Below, in pieces: positions 1 to 8,347 of a DNA stretch of 64,000 bases. The notes under the pieces were generated by a model. It saw only the letters and a list, made by a program, of their open reading frames with translations. It was not told the DNA's origin and ran no database searches. This DNA comes from Pseudomonas sp. S04 (GTDB taxonomy: Bacteria; Pseudomonadota; Gammaproteobacteria; Pseudomonadales; Pseudomonadaceae): NCBI RefSeq assembly GCF_009834545.1, contig NZ_CP019427.1, positions 1,323,001 through 1,387,000 on the forward strand, read 5' to 3'. The position numbers and the translations under genes were made by a program. Within the stretch, counting starts at the first letter, position 1; every line of letters starts with the position of its first letter.

Positions 1-85
1 TAGAGCGGGTTTGCACTGGATGTTGCGATCGCCCGTAAATACGCGATGAAGCCAGGATGGCCTATTGCTGGCGGATATTAAAACT

Positions 86-97
86 CGGGTCTTTACT
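86..97 (+). repeat. leader motif shared by the two tandem OmpA genes, copy 1
   Basis: CGGGTCTTTACT occurs here 41 bases before the ATG at 139 and again at 865-876, 42 bases before the ATG at 919. The flanks of the two copies also resemble each other. It is probably a duplicated promoter or leader element. No function is proven. Confidence 0.5.
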
Positions 98-138
98 GCT
101 TGAATCGGTCGTACGCCGATCCCTCAGGAGAAAACTCG

Positions 139-828
139 ATGAGCATAGTTCGGACAGCATTACCCTTGGTTCTGCTAACCAGTGTGTTGACTGGTTGCGC
201 AGGTTTGCAGAAAACCGACTGGCCGACCTGTGCGGCGGTGGGCGGCGTGGTCGGTGCGGGTCTCGGCGCGACGAAAAGTTCGGCATGGGCCGGCGGTGGC
301 GCGCTGTTCGTAGGTGGATTGGCAGCCGCTTATTGCTGGGTGCATGGCGACGGTGATGAAGATGGCGACGGCGTGCTGGACAGTCGTGACAAGTGCCCGG
401 GCACACCAAAAGGCGTGCAGGTCGATGCCAATGGCTGCCCACCACCTGAGCCGGTGGTTGAAGAAGTGGTGGTGGTCAAAGAGGAAACCATCGTCATTCG
501 TGATGTGCACTTCCAGTTCGACTCAGCGAAGTTGACCGAAGCCGACAAAACCAAGCTGGAAACCATTGCCTCCCGACTGAAACAGGAAGCCGCTACAGCG
601 CAACTGACCGTCACCGGGCATACCGACAGCGTGGGCAGCGATGCCTATAACGAGAAGCTCTCGGATAAACGTGCGCATTCGGTGGTCGAGTACCTGATTG
701 AAGAAGGCGTGCCACGCGCCAGCTTCGTGTCGGTACAAGGTGCCGGTGAAAGCCAACCAGTGGCCGACAACAAAACCGCTGACGGGCGTGCCATGAACCG
801 TCGTACCGAAATCAAAATCAACCGCTAG
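139..828 (+). CDS. OmpA-family lipoprotein with thrombospondin type 3-like calcium motif
   Basis: The product is 229 aa. A lipoprotein signal peptide ends in the lipobox LTGC with the lipid-bearing Cys at residue 20. A Gly/Ala-rich hydrophobic stretch follows at about 33-66, then an acidic DGDEDGDGVLD segment with CPGTP at about 70-100, which resembles TSP3 calcium-binding repeats. The C-terminal OmpA domain (about 118-229) carries GHTDS and the LSxxRA peptidoglycan-binding motif. It should be anchored in the outer membrane and hold peptidoglycan through meso-diaminopimelate. I chose the ATG at 139 because CAGGAG lies 9 bases upstream and the signal peptide starts there; an in-frame ATG at 100 would spoil the signal. 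A paralogue follows 90 bases downstream. The exact role in the envelope is unknown. Confidence 0.9.
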   Translation: MSIVRTALPLVLLTSVLTGCAGLQKTDWPTCAAVGGVVGAGLGATKSSAWAGGGALFVGGLAAAYCWVHGDGDEDGDGVLDSRDKCPGTPKGVQVDANGCPPPEPVVEEVVVVKEETIVIRDVHFQFDSAKLTEADKTKLETIASRLKQEAATAQLTVTGHTDSVGSDAYNEKLSDKRAHSVVEYLIEEGVPRASFVSVQGAGESQPVADNKTADGRAMNRRTEIKINR

Positions 829-838
829 TCCCTCTCGC

Positions 839-864
839 ATCCGCGGCTTGTGCAGTCGCGGATG
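839..864 (+). terminator. hairpin between the OmpA genes, possible terminator
   Basis: CATCCGCG and CGCGGATG form a perfect 8-bp stem just after the first OmpA gene. No U-run follows, so termination would be weak. It lies directly before the second copy of the shared leader motif. Confidence 0.4.
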
Positions 865-876
865 CGGGTCTTTACT
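865..876 (+). repeat. leader motif shared by the two tandem OmpA genes, copy 2
   Basis: This is the second CGGGTCTTTACT, at nearly the same distance from its gene as the copy at 86-97. It supports duplication of gene plus promoter as one unit, and separate transcription of the second gene. Confidence 0.5.
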
Positions 877-918
877 CCTGAATGACCGGTATGGGCCGGT
901 AACACAGGAGCAATCACC

Positions 919-1635
919 ATGAGTCTTCGTGCGCGGACCGTGATACCGGTACTACTGTTCGGCAGCCTGTTGACAGGTTGCGCCACCCACAGCGACGGCA
1001 CTGCCCCCCTCAATCAACGTACCTGGCCGATCTGCAGCCTTATCGGCGGCCTGGTGGGCGGTGGCCTGGGCGCGATTGAAAGTGGTGGTTGGGCGGCAGG
1101 TGGCGCGGCACTCGGTTTGTTGACGGGAGGCTTGATCTGTTACGCGCAGGATGGCGATGAGGACGAAGACGGGGTCTTCGATCGTCGCGATCATTGCCCG
1201 GATACCCCGGCCAATACCCCGGTCGACAACAGGGGGTGTCCGATTCCCCAGTACCCGGCCACCGTCAAGCCGGTCGAACCGCAAAGTGAAGTGATCACCC
1301 TGAGTGACCAGGGAGAGGTGTTGTTCGCCTTCGATTCCGCGCAATTGACTCCAGCGGCCCAGGAACAATTGGTGGGGTTGATGGATAAACTGAAAAACGC
1401 CGACGTACTGAGTATCAAGGTGGTCGGGCATACCGATAGCCAGGGAACAGACGCCTACAACCAGGCGCTCTCCGAACGGCGCGCCAGCAGTGTCGCCGCC
1501 TTCCTGCTGGAGCAGGGGCTGACGCCGGACAAACTCACCAGCCAGGGCATGGGCGAAAGCCAGCCTGTGGCCGACAACGCCAGCGAAGAAGGGCGGGCGA
1601 AAAATCGTCGGGTTGAACTGGTGATCGGTCGCTGA
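919..1635 (+). CDS. OmpA-family lipoprotein, tandem paralogue
   Basis: The product is 238 aa with the same architecture as the gene before it: lipobox LTGC with Cys21, a Gly-rich hydrophobic stretch with GGLVGGGLGA, an acidic DGDEDEDGVFD plus CPDTP segment near 75-105, and a C-terminal OmpA domain with GHTDS and LSERRA. It is predicted to be an outer-membrane lipoprotein bound to peptidoglycan. CAGGAG lies about 8 bases before the ATG. The two proteins differ through most of the linker, so the duplication is old. A hairpin without a U-run follows the gene. The function beyond cell-wall anchoring is not known. Confidence 0.9.
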   Translation: MSLRARTVIPVLLFGSLLTGCATHSDGTAPLNQRTWPICSLIGGLVGGGLGAIESGGWAAGGAALGLLTGGLICYAQDGDEDEDGVFDRRDHCPDTPANTPVDNRGCPIPQYPATVKPVEPQSEVITLSDQGEVLFAFDSAQLTPAAQEQLVGLMDKLKNADVLSIKVVGHTDSQGTDAYNQALSERRASSVAAFLLEQGLTPDKLTSQGMGESQPVADNASEEGRAKNRRVELVIGR

Positions 1636-1641
1636 TCGACG

Positions 1642-1676
1642 GCTGCCGGATGGTCGATTCTCGTCGATCCGGCAGC
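1642..1676 (+). terminator. hairpin after the second OmpA gene
   Basis: GCTGCCGGAT and ATCCGGCAGC form a 10-bp stem immediately after the stop codon. No long T-run follows, so this is a probable but weak terminator or an mRNA-stabilising hairpin. Confidence 0.45.
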
Positions 1677-1775
1677 TAAACAGCCCGGCGCGCAAGAATT
1701 TTCACGGACCTCTGGCGCATCCCTCGTGGAAGTCGTTACTGTGCGCGCAAAGAATAATGAAGCACGGGGGAGCGT

Positions 1776-2054
1776 ATGAAAGTGTTTTGGGGGCTGGGCA
1801 AGTGTTTGACCCTGATGTTCTGGCTGGTGGTGCTGGTCAATCTTGTAGAACCGCTAATCAACCCGATTGATCTGCTGGTCAATCTGGCGGCCAGCCTGTT
1901 GCTGCTGACCCACCTGTTGGAAGTGCTGCTGGTGCACCGCAACCTCAAGGGCCGCCCTCACCCGTGGCGTGATCGCCTGCAAATCCTCCTGTTTGGCATT
2001 TTTCACCTGCGGACCCTGTCTGCCCCTACGTCTGGGGAGCATCGCCATGCGTAA
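1776..2054 (+). CDS. DUF1145-family small membrane protein
   Basis: The product is 92 aa, dominated by hydrophobic segments at about 8-26 and 34-52, then a basic stretch with RPHPWRD and a further hydrophobic segment near 70-78. Length and layout match the DUF1145 (YhhL-like) inner-membrane proteins of gammaproteobacteria, whose function is unknown. GGGGAG lies shortly before the ATG. The stop codon overlaps the start of the next gene by 8 bases, so the two are probably translationally coupled. Confidence 0.75.
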   Translation: MKVFWGLGKCLTLMFWLVVLVNLVEPLINPIDLLVNLAASLLLLTHLLEVLLVHRNLKGRPHPWRDRLQILLFGIFHLRTLSAPTSGEHRHA

Positions 2055-2805
2055 ACTCTGTTTGCTTGCCGCACTGGTAAGCCCACTGGCCACGGCGCAG
2101 GTGGTCAGTGTTGAAAGTCATTCGCTGATGCGTCTGCCCAATACCACCAGCACCTTGCAGCTGGAGCGTCTGGACGTTGCGGACTATGGCACCTTGCTGA
2201 TCCCCTCGAACGTCACTGAGTTGGACGTGGGTCAGTTACGCCTGGGGCGCGAGGCGCGGATTGCGATTGTTCCCAGTGAGCAGGTCATGCAGTTGAAGGT
2301 CGGGCATGCCCAGCTTGCCAGTGGTAGCCAGATTACTTCCCGTGGCGCTCCGGGTACTTACCTCAAGGCCGCTCGCGGCGGGCGTAACCTGAATTTGCGG
2401 ATTGCGTCGTTGAACGCGCCCGAGTTGTCGGTGGATGCGCGCGGTGGCGCTGGCGCCCCGGGTTATGTGGGGCTCGATGGGGCCAACGGTCAGGAACCCG
2501 GTTGCACCTGGGGCGAGGCTGGCCGTGGTGCCGATGGGGATAACGGGGGGGATGGTCGTGCTGGTGCGCCAGGGGCTTTGGTGCGTCTGGAGTTGCCACG
2601 TGATTATCCAGAGCAGCAGATCAAGGTGCAGGTTGAGGGTGGCGCCGGAGGAGTGCCGGGGGCTGGAGGTAAACCTGGTGCGGGGGGCAAGGCCAAGGGG
2701 TGTCTGGTTTATCGTGCCGATGGTGGTAAGAGCGGGCGGCCTGGGGTGGCCGGGCAGCCAGGGGTAGAGGGAGCGGCTGGGGCTGTCAGTTTGCAGCGGC
2801 TGTAG
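2047..2805 (+). CDS. exported collagen-like glycine-rich protein
   Basis: The product is 252 aa. Residues 1-18 form a Sec signal peptide ending ATA/Q. Residues 19-130 look like a beta-rich domain. Residues 132-246 are strongly Gly-rich with many G-x-x triplets such as GAPGYVGLDGANG, interrupted by a short non-repetitive strand-like insert near 178-196. Two Cys (near 153 and 219) could form a disulphide. It is probably periplasmic or surface exposed. I infer the start at 2047 from the signal peptide; a longer frame from 1969 lacks one. It overlaps the DUF1145 gene. Function unknown. Confidence 0.8.
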   Translation: MRKLCLLAALVSPLATAQVVSVESHSLMRLPNTTSTLQLERLDVADYGTLLIPSNVTELDVGQLRLGREARIAIVPSEQVMQLKVGHAQLASGSQITSRGAPGTYLKAARGGRNLNLRIASLNAPELSVDARGGAGAPGYVGLDGANGQEPGCTWGEAGRGADGDNGGDGRAGAPGALVRLELPRDYPEQQIKVQVEGGAGGVPGAGGKPGAGGKAKGCLVYRADGGKSGRPGVAGQPGVEGAAGAVSLQRL

Positions 2806-2859
2806 AGAGTGATTGGGGTTTTGTCGGGGGATGCGGGATCTGCAAGTACCGCAAATTAC

Positions 2860-2886
2860 TGTAGGAGCGGGCTTGCCCGCGATGAC
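2860..2886. repeat. REP element of Pseudomonas type
   Basis: TGTAGGAGCGGGCTTGCCCG followed by CGATGA is the common Pseudomonas extragenic palindrome. The GCGGGC and GCCCGC arms can pair. Confidence 0.75.
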
Positions 2887-2919
2887 GACCTGCGCCACAT
2901 CATCAATCTCGGCAATCCC

Positions 2920-2965
2920 CTGTAGCAGCTGCCGAGCCCGCGAGGCTGCGTTCGAGGACGCAGTC
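2920..2965. repeat. second intergenic repeat with hairpin
   Basis: TGTAGCAGCTGCCGAGCCCG continues into a hairpin with arms CTGCG and CGCAG around TTCGAGGA. I recognise this as a dispersed intergenic repeat of fluorescent pseudomonads, from memory only. Confidence 0.5.
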
Positions 2966-3057
2966 CCCGCCCCGGCGACCTCAAGATAAAAAGCTTCGGA
3001 CGAGCTAACGCTCGGCCGGTTGCGCGGTGGTCGCTGGGGGCGTCGGGCTCTGAGTCT

Positions 3058-3522
3058 TTAAAATGTCGGGCGCGCCGCCGCAATTGCGACCAGCACCAAT
3101 CCTACAATCAAATTGATTCCCACCAGGCGCCGTATCCCACCCAAGGTGGCGGCGCCGGTCGGCCAGTCTTCGGCCAGGACGGCCTTGCGTAGCTCGGGCA
3201 GTTGCAGTGCTTGAATACGAATGAACAATGCAGTCATCACCAGATACAGGCCCATCATGATCTGCACGTAGCGTGGTGCGGTTTCGAAGCCGTTGAAGCG
3301 CAGGTGGATCAGGCCGACGCCGCTGATCGGCAGGATCAGCACGGCAATCCAGACCCAGAGAAAAAAGCGCGGGAACACTTCCAGCCACAATTTAAGGCGG
3401 GCCGGGCCCTCGAGGGCCTTTCCGGCGGCGGGGCGCAGGACCATCCAGGCGAAAAACATGCCGCCGACCCACACCAGGGCTGCCAGTGTGTGCAGGCTAT
3501 AAATGAAGGCGAAAAGTGTCAT
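3058..3522 (-). CDS. CopD-family integral membrane protein
   Basis: The product is 154 aa with four predicted membrane helices. The first contains HTLAALVWVGGMFFAW, typical of the CopD/YnaI-like family with a conserved His and Trp-x-Gly-Gly near the start. CopD proteins take part in copper handling or bind haem, but stand-alone short members like this one are not characterised. No copC lies next to it. It is transcribed divergently from dinG, sharing a gap of about 100 bases. Confidence 0.75.
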   Translation of the reverse strand: MTLFAFIYSLHTLAALVWVGGMFFAWMVLRPAAGKALEGPARLKLWLEVFPRFFLWVWIAVLILPISGVGLIHLRFNGFETAPRYVQIMMGLYLVMTALFIRIQALQLPELRKAVLAEDWPTGAATLGGIRRLVGINLIVGLVLVAIAAARPTF

Positions 3523-3621
3523 TGGGGTACTCCGTTCTGCGCGGGATTAATTAGCGGGGTATGATAGCGGCCGATCCGAACCACTGAAAATTTATCCAGC
3601 GTTTTTTGCGCCCGACAATCC

Positions 3622-5766
3622 ATGATCAGCACTGAACTCAAAACCACGATCCAGGGCGCTTATTCGCGTTTTCTCGAAGCCAAGAGCCTTAAGCCGCGCT
3701 ACGGCCAGCGCCTGATGATCGCCGAAATTGCCAAAGTCCTGGGTGACATCGACACCGACGACGAAGGCCGGCGCAGTGGCGACCCCGCGATTGTCGCGGT
3801 GGAAGCCGGTACCGGTACCGGCAAGACCGTGGCCTACAGCCTGGCGGCGATTCCCACTGCCAAGGCCGCCGGCAAGCGCCTGGTGATTGCCACCGCCACC
3901 GTCGCCCTGCAAGAGCAGATCGTCTACAAGGACCTGCCGGACCTGATGCGCAACAGCGGGCTGAATTTCAGCTTTGCCCTGGCCAAGGGCCGGGGTCGCT
4001 ACATGTGCCTGTCCAAGCTCGACATGCTGCTGCAAGAAGGCCACGCGCAAACCGCCACGGCCCAGCTGTTCGAGGAAGAAGGCTTCAAGATCGAGGTCGA
4101 TGAGGCCAGTCAGAAGCTGTTCACCAGCATGATCGAGAAACTCGCCGGCAATAAGTGGGACGGCGACCGCGACAGTTGGTCCACCGCCCTGGAAGATGCC
4201 GACTGGGCGCGCCTGACCACCGACCACAGCCAGTGCACCAACCGCCATTGCCCCAATTTTGGTCAGTGCGCCTTTTACAAGGCGCGCGAAGGCATGGGCA
4301 AGGTCGATGTGATTGTCACTAACCACGACATGGTCCTCGCCGACCTGGCCCTGGGTGGCGGTGCCGTGCTGCCGGACCCGCGTGACACCATCTATGTGTT
4401 TGACGAAGGCCACCACCTGCCGGACAAGGCCATCGGCCACTTCGCCCATTACACGCGCCTGCGCTCCACCGCCGACTGGCTGGAAACCACCGCCAAGAAT
4501 CTCACCAAGTTGCTCGCCCAGCACCCGTTGCCCGGCGACTTGGGCAAGCTGATCGAGCAAGTGCCGGAGCTGGCGCGTGAGATCAAGACCCAGCAGCAGT
4601 TCATGTTCAGTGCCTGCGAGCAAGTAGCCGACTTCAAGCCCGGCGAAGACGTCGAAGGCCGTGAGCGCCCGCGTCATCGGTTTGTCGGTGGGGTGATTCC
4701 CGAGCACATGCGCGAGATGGGCATCGAACTGAAGAAGGGCTTTGCCCGCCTGACCGATGTCTTCACCCGGCTCACGGAGCTGCTCAAGGAAGGTATGGAC
4801 GGCGAGGTCAACATTGGTATCGCCAGCAACCAGGCGGAAGAATGGTACCCGCTGTTTGGCAGCCTGCTGTCTCGCTCCCAGGGCAACTGGGAATTGTGGA
4901 CCGCCTTTACCGCCGAAGACCCGGAAGACAACCCGCCCATGGCGCGCTGGCTGACCTTGGCCGAAAGCGGTTCGCTGTTCGATATCGAGGTCAATGCCAG
5001 CCCGATCCTGGCTGCGGAAATGCTCCGGCGCAACCTCTGGAATATCGCCTACGGTGCCTTGGTGACCTCGGCCACCCTGACCGCCCTCGGCACCTTCGAT
5101 CGCTTCCGCATGCGTGCCGGCCTGCCGAAAAAAGCCGTGACGGCGGTCGTGCCGAGCCCGTTTCACCATGCCGATGCCGGTGTGCTGCGGGTTCCCGACC
5201 TGCGTGCCGACCCGCGTGACGCCCCGGCGCACACTGCGGCGATCATCCGCGACCTGCCGGAACTGGTGGAAGGCTCGCGTGGCACCCTGGTGCTGTTTTC
5301 CTCGCGCAAACAGATGCAGGACGTGTTCGACGGCCTCGACCGCGACTGGCGCAAGCAAGTGTTCATTCAAGGCAACCTGTCGAAGCAGGAAACCCTGAAC
5401 AAGCACAAGGCGCGGGTCGATGGTGGCGACTCCAGCGTGCTGTTCGGCCTGGCCAGTTTTGCCGAAGGTGTCGACTTGCCGGGGGCCTATTGCGAGCACG
5501 TGGTGATCGCCAAGATCCCGTTCTCGGTTCCCGATGACCCGGTGGAAGCCGCACTGGCCGAATGGATCGAAGCGCGGGGCGGCAACCCGTTCATGGAAAT
5601 CTCTGTGCCGGACGCCTCGCTCAAGCTGGTCCAGGCTTGCGGTCGCCTGCTGCGCACCGAAGAAGACCGCGGCACCATCACCTTGCTTGACCGGCGCCTG
5701 GTCACGCAGCGTTACGGAAAGGCGATCCTCAACGCCTTGCCACCGTTCCGTCGCGAAATATCTTGA
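3622..5766 (+). CDS. dinG: ATP-dependent DNA helicase DinG
   Basis: The product is 714 aa, the usual length. DinG is an XPD-like superfamily 2 helicase with a 4Fe-4S cluster that unwinds 5' to 3' and resolves D-loops, R-loops and forks blocked by transcription. Visible motifs are Walker A EAGTGTGKT (about 66-74), the iron-sulphur cysteines beginning at GRYMC (about 132) with a C-x4-C-x5-C set near 207-220 (CTNRHCPNFGQC), motif II DEGH (about 261), and the C-terminal LASFAEGVDLPG and QACGRLLR motifs. It appears to be a single gene; a GTGGGCG hairpin follows at 5773. Confidence 0.95.
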   Translation: MISTELKTTIQGAYSRFLEAKSLKPRYGQRLMIAEIAKVLGDIDTDDEGRRSGDPAIVAVEAGTGTGKTVAYSLAAIPTAKAAGKRLVIATATVALQEQIVYKDLPDLMRNSGLNFSFALAKGRGRYMCLSKLDMLLQEGHAQTATAQLFEEEGFKIEVDEASQKLFTSMIEKLAGNKWDGDRDSWSTALEDADWARLTTDHSQCTNRHCPNFGQCAFYKAREGMGKVDVIVTNHDMVLADLALGGGAVLPDPRDTIYVFDEGHHLPDKAIGHFAHYTRLRSTADWLETTAKNLTKLLAQHPLPGDLGKLIEQVPELAREIKTQQQFMFSACEQVADFKPGEDVEGRERPRHRFVGGVIPEHMREMGIELKKGFARLTDVFTRLTELLKEGMDGEVNIGIASNQAEEWYPLFGSLLSRSQGNWELWTAFTAEDPEDNPPMARWLTLAESGSLFDIEVNASPILAAEMLRRNLWNIAYGALVTSATLTALGTFDRFRMRAGLPKKAVTAVVPSPFHHADAGVLRVPDLRADPRDAPAHTAAIIRDLPELVEGSRGTLVLFSSRKQMQDVFDGLDRDWRKQVFIQGNLSKQETLNKHKARVDGGDSSVLFGLASFAEGVDLPGAYCEHVVIAKIPFSVPDDPVEAALAEWIEARGGNPFMEISVPDASLKLVQACGRLLRTEEDRGTITLLDRRLVTQRYGKAILNALPPFRREIS

Positions 5767-5772
5767 GACAGG

Positions 5773-5790
5773 GTGGGCGGAAACGCCCAC
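5773..5790 (+). terminator. terminator-like hairpin after dinG
   Basis: GTGGGCG and CGCCCAC pair around a GAAA loop, followed by a T-rich but interrupted stretch. Probable weak terminator. Confidence 0.55.
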
Positions 5791-5848
5791 TTCGTTGTCT
5801 ATCTCCTATCACCGATTTCACACTGGCCCTAGGGAGAACCTGGTTCAT

Positions 5849-8233
5849 ATGATTCGCCGCTCGTTACCCGCTGTTTTTGCCTTGATGTTCGCTGCGCCTC
5901 TGCTGGCGGCACCCGCCGGGCAGCAGACGCTGTTCAACTTTGTCCGGCCTGCCGATGTGGTCCAGGTGACGACACAGGATGCCAGTCTGCCGCAATCCAA
6001 CGCGGAGCAAACGGCCGAGGGCGAAGTGCTGCGGCGTGTGACGTTCAACCCGACGGCGCAACCAAGCCTGCGCCTGACCCCGCAAACCGGGGCCTGGGAC
6101 TGGTCGCAATCGGGGGTCATGAGCCTGCGCCTGCAGAGCGCGATGAACTGGGCTGTGACGCTTTACGTCAAGATCCAGAGCAACGACGGTAAAACCCTGG
6201 TCAGCCGCGTCGACCTGCCTGCCGGACCGGCGCAAACCCTGTTGGTGCCGCTCAAGCCCAGCTCGCCCCTGAGCCAAGGCATGAAGGCCGGCCCGCCGAT
6301 GCCAATGACCGTCGATGGTCAGCGGATCCTGCTGGCCAGCAGCGAGGGTGAGCTGGACCCGGCCCAGGTAGTGTCGGTCACTCTGTCGATGGATCAGCCG
6401 AAAGTGGCCCAGAGCATCCTGATCGAGCGCTTTGGCGTGCAGGACGGCGCGGCGGTCACCCAGGCGGTCTACGGTTCCCTGGTGGATGCCTATGGACAGT
6501 CGAGCCGGGCGAAATGGCCGGAAAAGATCGCCACCGACGAGCAGCTCAAGGCGGCCGCCGCCAAGGAACAGCAGCAATTGAGTGGCTGGCTGGCCCAGCG
6601 CGAGCGCTCGGCCCTGGACACCTTCGGTGGCTTGAACAAGGGCCCGGCCTTCAAGGCCAGCGGCTTTTTTCGCACCGAGAAACGCGGCGGGCGCTGGTAC
6701 CTGGTGACACCACAAGGTCACCCGTTCTACTCCCTGGGGGTCAACACGGTCACTGCAGACGCCAGCCAGACTTACGTCGCCGGTCGCGAGGGCATGTTCG
6801 AAGTATTGCCGGGCAACGACCAGCCGCTGGCCGTGCATTACGGTGAGGGCGATAACCGCGGCGGCAATGGCGTCGATCGCGGGCGTGCCTTCAATGGTGG
6901 TCGCTGGTATGACTTTTATGGCGCCAACCTGCAACGCACCTACGGTCAGCCTTGTGTCGCCGGCACCCCGGCGAAGGTTGCCGAGACCGGCGCCGAAGCG
7001 CCCGTCGCGCCGTGCGCACCTTATGCCTTCGATGAAAAACGCTGGGCCGGGCACACCCTGGATCGCCTGCAGGCGTGGGGCTTCAACACCCTGGGCAACT
7101 GGAGCGAGCCGGCTCTGGGCCACAGCGCACGAATGCCCTACACCTTGCCGTTGTCGATCGTCGGCGATTACACCAGCATCAGTACCGGGAACGACTGGTG
7201 GGGCGGCATGCCCGACCCGTTCGACCCGCGTTTTGCCATGGCCACCGAACGTGCAGTGGCCATTGCCGCACGCGATCATCGGGATGATCCCTGGTTGATC
7301 GGCTACTTTGCGGACAACGAGCTGGCCTGGGCCGGTCCCGGTGACGATCCCAAGGCGCGTTATGCCCTGGCGTATGGCACGTTGAAAATGACCACCGACG
7401 TGCCGGCCAAACGCGCCTTCCTCAAGCAGTTGCGCGACAAGTACCGCAATCAGGCCGGCCTGTCGAAGGCCTGGGGCATCGACCTGCCAGCCTGGGAATT
7501 GATGGAAGACCCGGGGTTTGTGCCGCCGGTACCCAATCCCGAGCATCCGGAAATCGAAGCTGACTTCAAATACTTCCAGAAGGTCTTTGCCGACACCTAC
7601 TTCAAGACCATTTCCGATTCGTTGAAATGGCATGCGCCGAACCACCTGCTGCTCGGCGGCCGGTTTGCCGTCAGTACGCCCGAAGCGGTGGCGTCCTGTG
7701 CACAGTATTGCGATGTGCTGAGCTTCAACCTGTACACGCTCAAGCCCCAGGACGGCTATGACTTCAGCCAGTTGCAGGCGCTGGACAAGCCGGTGCTGAT
7801 CACTGAGTTCAACTTCGGTTCACGGGATCGCGGCCCATTCTGGGGTGGGGTAACGGAGCTGGCGAGGGAGGAGGAGCGGGGACCGGCGTATGCCAACTTC
7901 GTCAAACAGGCGCTCAGCGAGCCGTCGATTGTCGGGGTGCACTGGTTCCAGTACCTCGATCAACCGGTGACCGGGCGTTTGCTGGATGGCGAAAACGGAC
8001 ATTTTGGTCTGGTGGGGATCACCGATATTCCGTTTCAAGGTTTTGTCGACAGTGTGCGCAAGGCCAATCTGCAGGCCGTCGATCAGCTCGCCAAGGCGGG
8101 CGAACAAGCCCGACTGGCCGCCGAGAAAGCCGGCAATGCGGGTGACAAACCCGAGGGCGAAAAGCCTGCTCACGAGCCGCAGGGCGCGGGGCAGGGCGGC
8201 CACACCGGTGGGCATTCGGGTAATGGCCATTAA
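5849..8233 (+). CDS. secreted glycoside hydrolase resembling GH50 beta-agarase
   Basis: The product is 794 aa. Residues 1-21 form a signal peptide ending LLAAPA. A beta-rich N-terminal domain (about 25-220) resembles a carbohydrate-binding module. The catalytic TIM-barrel part runs from about 265 to 735 and contains GFFRTEKRGG, NTLGNWSEP, DNELAW (candidate acid/base Glu near 491) and ITEFNFG (candidate nucleophile near Glu653). The last 45 or so residues are a Lys/Glu then His/Gly-rich low-complexity tail. The family is annotated as beta-agarase or beta-galactosidase-like, but agar is an unlikely substrate for a soil or plant pseudomonad, so the true polysaccharide is open. AGGGAG lies upstream of the ATG at 5849. 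Confidence 0.75.
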   Translation: MIRRSLPAVFALMFAAPLLAAPAGQQTLFNFVRPADVVQVTTQDASLPQSNAEQTAEGEVLRRVTFNPTAQPSLRLTPQTGAWDWSQSGVMSLRLQSAMNWAVTLYVKIQSNDGKTLVSRVDLPAGPAQTLLVPLKPSSPLSQGMKAGPPMPMTVDGQRILLASSEGELDPAQVVSVTLSMDQPKVAQSILIERFGVQDGAAVTQAVYGSLVDAYGQSSRAKWPEKIATDEQLKAAAAKEQQQLSGWLAQRERSALDTFGGLNKGPAFKASGFFRTEKRGGRWYLVTPQGHPFYSLGVNTVTADASQTYVAGREGMFEVLPGNDQPLAVHYGEGDNRGGNGVDRGRAFNGGRWYDFYGANLQRTYGQPCVAGTPAKVAETGAEAPVAPCAPYAFDEKRWAGHTLDRLQAWGFNTLGNWSEPALGHSARMPYTLPLSIVGDYTSISTGNDWWGGMPDPFDPRFAMATERAVAIAARDHRDDPWLIGYFADNELAWAGPGDDPKARYALAYGTLKMTTDVPAKRAFLKQLRDKYRNQAGLSKAWGIDLPAWELMEDPGFVPPVPNPEHPEIEADFKYFQKVFADTYFKTISDSLKWHAPNHLLLGGRFAVSTPEAVASCAQYCDVLSFNLYTLKPQDGYDFSQLQALDKPVLITEFNFGSRDRGPFWGGVTELAREEERGPAYANFVKQALSEPSIVGVHWFQYLDQPVTGRLLDGENGHFGLVGITDIPFQGFVDSVRKANLQAVDQLAKAGEQARLAAEKAGNAGDKPEGEKPAHEPQGAGQGGHTGGHSGNGH

Positions 8234-8347
8234 TCGCTGAAACAACCCCTTTAAACCAGCGACCGCCCAGCCCGAGCGGGTTCCCAAAACCCTCAAGGGC
8301 TGGAACAATGCGCTAACGATTCGAGATGTTTCTCCGGGGAGTGGTGG

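Noticed and set aside
3592..5790. 732-codon open frame opposite dinG
   Set aside because: It is the antisense of a clear helicase gene in GC-rich DNA. The protein is rich in Gly, Arg, Gln and His without any domain.
5534..5848. 105-residue N-terminal extension of the GH50-like protein
   Set aside because: It would overlap the end of dinG in another frame and remove the signal peptide; the start at 5849 is better.
5864..7645. 593-codon open frame opposite the GH50-like gene
   Set aside because: Antisense shadow; the plus-strand protein has a signal peptide and catalytic motifs.
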